Assembly: GCA_964035575.1 (NCBI GenBank)
Contig: OZ037876.1
Span: 930,001-994,000, forward strand
Length of the DNA: 64,000 nt
Direction of reading: 5' to 3'
Origin: Rhynchopus sp. YZ270_cl-10
Lineage: Eukaryota > Euglenozoa > Diplonemea > Diplonemida > Diplonemidae
Below the pieces are notes generated by a model. The model was not told where the DNA came from and made no database searches. It saw only the letters and a program-made list of their open reading frames with translations. Of this stretch, positions 59,132-64,000 are shown piece after piece. The position numbers and the translations under genes were made by a program. Numbering within the stretch: position 1 is the stretch's first letter; each line of letters opens with the position of its first letter.

Positions 59132-62100
59132 TCAATTTTCATTTCCGTTTTCATCCAGTTGGGACCGCATTGCCTTTGACATCATCATCACGACAGAGTA
59201 GTCTTCAGAAAGAGAGCGTTTTCGGGGTGGGTGTTGTGTGGCAGGCTTTTTCACCTCCTTCCCTTCCGGTTCTGTTCTGAACACCCTCGCCTGGTGGTAC
59301 GACTGCAGCATCTGGTTCAACAACCCTGTTTGCCATGCCAACGTATCACTTCTCCCACCACCTGTTTCGGTATTCTCCGCGAAAACCTCCTTAACTTTCC
59401 GCTTCTGAATGTGCGGGACCAACGGAAGCGATACCGGCTTCTGCACCTCAGTATCTTTCGAATAAACCCCGACATTACTGTTAATACTCACCTGCAAATC
59501 ACCGACCGGAACTGTCATCACCTTCCTCGTCCCTTCAACGTGAATGCCAACGGTGCCCCGTGGTTCGGACATCAGCTTTAACACTGCAGGGCGCCCTTTA
59601 TAGTTGTAGGTCTTCCCAATTTCTAGGTATTGATACGGCGAGCGACGGAACTCATCTAAAACCGCGGTGGCTTCATTGGGCTCAGGGACTGCTTGAGCTG
59701 GCGGTGGGCCTGATGACACCACCCCCCTCCGCCCTGCATCCACGATAGGAAGACTGCTGGACATAATCGAGGGGCGGCCAAACCGGGGCTTCGCGGTTTT
59801 GTGTGGAGGGGAGGCGGAGAGCTCCCGCTGTGGGGATGGGGTCCCTCCACGGCATGCGTTGAAGATCGGCGCAACGTCTGCTTCAAGATACCTCCCTTCC
59901 CCCAAGCTGATTCTCTTCCCTGAATACGCCTTTTCATAACCCCTTCGAGGTTGAGGCGGCGGGCTTGCCGACGAAGCTGACTCATCCGCAGAAGCTTCAA
60001 ATGGACCCGGACCTGGACTTCCTGCCTCTTGAGGTCTCCTCTTTGCTTTGGTTCGGTGTACCTTGCCTGGTCGTAACCCTTTTGGTCTTGGTGCATCTGG
60101 AATTTCTTCGTGAACCTTCAACACCTCCTGCCTCTGAAACTCTGCAACAAAAGCTGCTGCAGCGGAAACAGCCGAAGCATCCACCCCAGTCGCCATACGC
60201 AATAACGTCTCCAAATGGCGAAGTACTTCCGTCTTATCCACTGCAGCCGCCCCAGGAAGGGTTGCGACACGAAGAGCCAATTCCCGAGCAATCCCGACAA
60301 GCTTCCATTGGGAGACAGGGTCTTCAAGGCCATTAGGTTCTGGGATGTTGGTATCAGGCTCAGGCCGTGTAGGCTCAAGAGTGTCGGTCGGAGGGGAGGC
60401 AACTTCAGCTGGAGGTGGAGATGCATCCTCCTCTTCTTCTGCTTCAAGGAGTTTCTCGCTGATGACGCCATTCTGGAGGGTGACCGGGGCAACACCGACC
60501 TGAGCAAGAATCTTTTCTGCGCGTGCCTGGATAATAATGTTCGGGGCGCGGGTTTCCATCTCGCGGAGTTGTTTGACACGTTCTTTGAGGGCGCGGTTGT
60601 TTGACTTCAACTCAGAAAGTTTTGCATCAAGCTTCCTGCAGTGCTCGCCAATGCAGGAATCAATGAGGAACTGCATGTGGTGCCGCTCCCTTTCATTTTT
60701 AAAAGTGCATTTTGCCCTCAAAAGCGGCAAAAACGTTGGGCTCCCTGCCACCCCTTGCACATCGAAGCAGCCCGCTGTGTATTCCAGCAGCGCTTCGTCA
60801 AAGATCGGCTCCTTCTCCTTTTCCTGCAGTGGGTCGGTTTGGGTGGAGCTGTCTGACGCACGCTGTTTGTCTTTGTGCTTTTTTTTGAATATATTGCCCG
60901 CCTTCATCGCTGGATCATCGTGGCTCTTCGGCCACAACGGGGTGACCGGGGGTGGAGGCGCGTTTTTGAGGACCTTCCGGTGTTGCTGACGGTTCGCCAA
61001 GTCACGCAGTTCCATTGCCCTATGGAGTTGGAGGCGGGGGAGGAGGCGCTCCCTCTTTTGGAGCAGACGGGGGATGAGTGAGTGCAATGCGACTAGCTTG
61101 GAAACGGTGTTCGGGTCGGCAACTAAGCTGATGTAGTGGAGTTGCACTTGCCGCTCTGACAGCGCAGCATTCACCTCACTGGAGACAAGCGTTTCGCCCA
61201 CCCTCGCAGTGTTCCCCAGCGCCACACAGTACTCCGCCACATCACCACCGAGCTGCACATATCCCGTACTCCGCTTCACCACCTCAAAGTCAGTACCACA
61301 GTGCATCCCCATAGAAACGGCCAACCCCTTTCCCCAGACCTTCGGCTCCAAGGTGGAAGGGTCCTGCTGGGTAAACCAAAACCGTTCCAACTCCTTCGGT
61401 GTCTCCACGATCCCTGCGATAAGCCGTGTGTGCACCTCTCGCGCAAAGCACACTGCGTTGTCAAGCTGCACGAACCCTACCAATACCTGGTCCCTCCCTA
61501 CCTCTAATATTGTTCCGGTTGAGGGCTCTTCCTTCAAAATGGATGACAGCAAAGTGTGAAAAGAAGCCACCAACTGGCATGCACTGCTACTGCACTTTTC
61601 CATGAGGCGGTGTAGATGTGGAATTACCACCGAGACTAAGGTGATCATTGGGAGTTCTGCAGTAGGTGGTGGTAGTGCATCAGGTGACGCTTCGGTTGGT
61701 GGTGGAAATTTTTGTACCCCTTGAATGAAGATGGCAGCACCATGTGCCGCGCCTTCCTCCCGTTTGACTTCCCCTTCAGCTTCAGCAGCAATCAGCGCAA
61801 GGCTGTCCCTTCCACTCTGTAAAACCTTTTTACGAAGGTTTCCTGCATTGCTTTTTTTTCTCCCTTCCAGGAAATTGCTGAGGTCGTTCATAAGGCTGTT
61901 TTCACCGCTGTCACCACTGCCGCTGAAACGGAGTGGTGGGAGATGTTTCAAACGATAACTCAAACTCATGGGCAGCACGCGATGGACTTGATAGAGGAAC
62001 GTTACCTTCTCTGATTTATCCTTTGCGAATGGCCCTGAGGAGCCCTGAGGAGCACCACCTCCATTACTACTGTCAAAGATAGGACCAAAACCTTGCTCTT

Positions 62101-63517
62101 CGTCAGAAACTGTCAAAACAACCTGCTTTGAGACCGTAACCTGTTTGAGTGCCGAAAGCTCCTTCTCGAGACGATCGAACATCTGACTGGATATTAACGT
62201 TTCGCCGCCTTCAGCGATGTTAAGCAGGTTGTGCGCACACCACACATCATACGAAGCAAAATCACTCCGCCCAGTAACAGCATTAGAATCACTATGTGGC
62301 GGCCTAGGCGGCGCAGTGTGCATAGAAAAGGCAACCCGCATGCCCCGCCATACGGTGACAGCCTCACCCGACGCTTTCTTTTCTTGGAACATTTTGTATC
62401 CAGGGTACTTCAATAGATGAATATTCCATGATATTTTGAGAAGCCCTTCGTGCGCTTGATTCACAAATTCGAGGGCGTCTTGAGGGTTGCCGAAACAGAC
62501 GGAGATTCCGGTGAAATAACTGCTGTGGATGATCCATCCCATGCATTTGTGGGCGGTGGCGAGGAGGAGTTCTGTTGTGCGGTGATAACATTCAAACATG
62601 ACAGCAGCGTCACGACGCCACATTTGAGAGAGGTTCGGACCTTTCACCATGCCAGCAACAAAGATGAGATTCGCGCAAGAGACAGGCCCTATACGGTCTG
62701 CGAGATAGTCAGACTGTGTTGTATTCGTGATAAACGCCTGCCCACCACCCCCAGCCCGCGCACTCCGCTGCTGCTTCTCCATCTGATCTATAATTCTCTG
62801 CTGATTCTCAATGACCTGCTCAGCCTCTTCCAAATCCCTCTGTTGCTTCTGAAACAACTCTTCTACTCCATTACCCGCCTTTGCCACCTTTTCTGAGCTC
62901 TTCTTCGAAATATCTTCAATTGTAGTAGAAATTGTGAACGTCTGTAATGCTTGTTGGAAGTTGATTTGTGTTCCCCGCTCTCTGATTTCATTGATGCTTT
63001 GTTGGTGGTCGTTGAAGGACATTGTGTCGAAGATTGCGGAGTATGTTGTCATGCCGTCTAGCTTGCTTTGGATTGATTGTTGAAGGCGGTTTGATTCGAA
63101 GGTGGAGACGCTGGCAGATTCATACATATCATCCTCCAGCGAGGCGAGCAATGACGTTGCACGGTGTGCCGTGAACGACGCCTCATTGCGCTTTGCCTCT
63201 GTCGCCTCCCTCATACTCCGCCAATGTGTCACCATCTCGTTGCTCTCCGCTTCAAACGATTCAGAAGATTCATGACCACGCATCGATCCAAACGAAGACG
63301 CCGGACGCTCCTGCGGAGATGGTGGTGCTGGCGGATGACATAGAGAAGAAGACAAAGAAGAAGACGCTGTTGCCGGAGGCTGTGGACACAACGCAGGTGG
63401 CAAAGGAGACGGTGGTGGAGGAATAGGTGCAGTGTTCGACAGCAGAAGACGTGTCATCGCTGGGTCCTTCGGGGTGTAGTGATACGCACCAGCATGCTTA
63501 GGGCGAGGGGAGGTCAT
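59132..63517 (-). CDS. Large protein with two degenerate class III cyclase domains
   Basis: 1461 residues. Residues 30-75 are Pro/Ser-rich and 215-252 coiled coil. Residues 278-455 (CANLIFVAGMVKGPNLSQMW, WRGMRVAFSMHTA, DFASYDVWCAHNLLNIAEGGETLIS) and 622-800 (ITLVSVVIPHLHRLM, VWGKGLAVSMGMHCG, GGDVAEYCVALGNTARVGETLVS) follow the adenylate/guanylate cyclase fold: R/W-x-GL-x-V-x-x-G-x-H and GGET-L-x-S. The metal-binding Asp positions of the first strand and of the GD loop are replaced, so neither is likely to be catalytic. A coiled coil lies near 985-1030 and a beta-rich Tudor/SH3-like section near 1330-1380 (YLEIGKTYNYKGRPAVLKL). There is no signal peptide or membrane helix. A regulatory or structural role is likely. 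Confidence 0.8.
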   Translation of the reverse strand: MTSPRPKHAGAYHYTPKDPAMTRLLLSNTAPIPPPPSPLPPALCPQPPATASSSLSSSLCHPPAPPSPQERPASSFGSMRGHESSESFEAESNEMVTHWRSMREATEAKRNEASFTAHRATSLLASLEDDMYESASVSTFESNRLQQSIQSKLDGMTTYSAIFDTMSFNDHQQSINEIRERGTQINFQQALQTFTISTTIEDISKKSSEKVAKAGNGVEELFQKQQRDLEEAEQVIENQQRIIDQMEKQQRSARAGGGGQAFITNTTQSDYLADRIGPVSCANLIFVAGMVKGPNLSQMWRRDAAVMFECYHRTTELLLATAHKCMGWIIHSSYFTGISVCFGNPQDALEFVNQAHEGLLKISWNIHLLKYPGYKMFQEKKASGEAVTVWRGMRVAFSMHTAPPRPPHSDSNAVTGRSDFASYDVWCAHNLLNIAEGGETLISSQMFDRLEKELSALKQVTVSKQVVLTVSDEEQGFGPIFDSSNGGGAPQGSSGPFAKDKSEKVTFLYQVHRVLPMSLSYRLKHLPPLRFSGSGDSGENSLMNDLSNFLEGRKKSNAGNLRKKVLQSGRDSLALIAAEAEGEVKREEGAAHGAAIFIQGVQKFPPPTEASPDALPPPTAELPMITLVSVVIPHLHRLMEKCSSSACQLVASFHTLLSSILKEEPSTGTILEVGRDQVLVGFVQLDNAVCFAREVHTRLIAGIVETPKELERFWFTQQDPSTLEPKVWGKGLAVSMGMHCGTDFEVVKRSTGYVQLGGDVAEYCVALGNTARVGETLVSSEVNAALSERQVQLHYISLVADPNTVSKLVALHSLIPRLLQKRERLLPRLQLHRAMELRDLANRQQHRKVLKNAPPPPVTPLWPKSHDDPAMKAGNIFKKKHKDKQRASDSSTQTDPLQEKEKEPIFDEALLEYTAGCFDVQGVAGSPTFLPLLRAKCTFKNERERHHMQFLIDSCIGEHCRKLDAKLSELKSNNRALKERVKQLREMETRAPNIIIQARAEKILAQVGVAPVTLQNGVISEKLLEAEEEEDASPPPAEVASPPTDTLEPTRPEPDTNIPEPNGLEDPVSQWKLVGIARELALRVATLPGAAAVDKTEVLRHLETLLRMATGVDASAVSAAAAFVAEFQRQEVLKVHEEIPDAPRPKGLRPGKVHRTKAKRRPQEAGSPGPGPFEASADESASSASPPPQPRRGYEKAYSGKRISLGEGRYLEADVAPIFNACRGGTPSPQRELSASPPHKTAKPRFGRPSIMSSSLPIVDAGRRGVVSSGPPPAQAVPEPNEATAVLDEFRRSPYQYLEIGKTYNYKGRPAVLKLMSEPRGTVGIHVEGTRKVMTVPVGDLQVSINSNVGVYSKDTEVQKPVSLPLVPHIQKRKVKEVFAENTETGGGRSDTLAWQTGLLNQMLQSYHQARVFRTEPEGKEVKKPATQHPPRKRSLSEDYSVVMMMSKAMRSQLDENGNEN

Positions 63518-63716
63518 TGTACTGCATGGGGGTGAGGGAGGGAGACGTTTGAGGAGGAGTTCAGAAAGAAGCCATTTTTAGATAAATGTTCGTTTACTTC
63601 AGTTAAAAAGAGGTGGTTAGTCACCAAAAAAAAATGCAAAATGCCCAATCTAAATTGGCCTTCTCTTTTGACAATAAAACCACCCCACATTCGCCAACAG
63701 AGTTTGCTTTGGTCTT

Positions 63717-64000
63717 TCAAGGGTTAGAATAGGAATCCAAGATGTTGATTGTTGTATTGGTTCCGGTCGTACAGGATGTGACAAGACAGCGGTCACCTTC
63801 GCAGCAGGTTGGGTGCTCGGAGTTGCTCGACTTTGACCTTCGTATCAACGACGATGTGACCAAGCTTTTCCCCTCCCTCGACCTCTGCTGCACTACAAGC
63901 CACGACAGCACAGAGTACTCATGCCCCTGGAAGAAGGCCGCCTCTTTGAGAACCAGGTAGTCCACCCAGGGGCGGACGTCGTTCGGAAGCGTTCTCGACA
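63717..64000 (-). CDS. C-terminal end of an unknown protein (5' end beyond window)
   Basis: About 94 codons are open from the right edge to the stop at 63717 (LPNDVRPWVDYLVLKEAAFF, HEYSVLSWLVVQQR, TCCEGDRCLVTSCTTG). The first ATG-like position inside is not needed, since the frame continues past 64,000. A Cys-rich stretch near the end may bind metal. No family can be named from this fragment. Confidence 0.55.
   Translation of the reverse strand, partial: SRTLPNDVRPWVDYLVLKEAAFFQGHEYSVLSWLVVQQRSREGKSLVTSSLIRRSKSSNSEHPTCCEGDRCLVTSCTTGTNTTINILDSYSNP

Noticed and set aside
1-64000. Autonomous transposon, reverse transcriptase, viral gene, or spliced-leader RNA gene
   Set aside because: No such domain or sequence was recognised on either strand; only non-coding foldbacks and short repeats were found.

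Overview
The window looks like a nuclear contig of a euglenozoan protist, most likely a diplonemid. All 26 protein-coding genes supported here lie on the minus strand, which is a directional gene cluster. Most genes are single exons, but several carry GT-AG introns with GTATGT-like donors. Where 5' ends can be judged, a pyrimidine tract and CAG sit 15-50 bases before the ATG, as expected for spliced-leader trans-splicing. The content is eukaryotic (ARPC2, EAPP, an LYR-motif mitochondrial protein, a TKL kinase, an ER WD40 protein). Kinetoplastids have almost no cis-introns, so a diplonemid or euglenid fits better. No spliced-leader sequence is present, so the placement is inference.

Layout in transcription order (64,000 down to 1): a partial gene at the right edge; a 1461-residue protein with two degenerate cyclase domains; a CCCH zinc-finger protein; a small beta-rich protein; a polyglutamine protein; EAPP; a multipass membrane protein; a class 3 lipase; a UBL-ankyrin-SH3-UBL protein; a PDZ-TKL kinase; an 8.4-kb gene-poor region (35.5-43.8 kb); a DUF98-like protein; a four-TM protein; a HEAT/condensin-like protein; a mitochondrial-type membrane protein; another four-TM protein; a small cysteine-rich protein; a BTB protein; the LYR protein; ARPC2; two proteins of unknown function; a beta-helix ectoprotein; the WD40 protein; a DUF4116 protein; a coiled-coil protein; and a polyglutamine protein running off the left edge. 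Neighbours share no pathway, as is normal for euglenozoan polycistrons.

The most striking content is in the spacers and introns. At least five families (A, B, C, D, F) of short, structured repeats recur, about 35 copies for family A alone. All recognised copies lie in one orientation, the sense strand of the genes. In family A both stems covary between copies while the loop CACGAGAGG is kept. A recurrent G.U pair exists only in sense-strand RNA. Most copies are followed by an AAC-TTTTC-type run resembling a branch site plus pyrimidine tract. This points to a dispersed RNA element tied to cis- or trans-splicing. The spacers also hold several long foldback elements (17.3, 37.4, 38.1, 38.8, 40.8 and 48.1 kb), one with a clear 5-bp target duplication. 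I saw no reverse transcriptase, transposase, CRISPR array, rRNA or intact tRNA gene.
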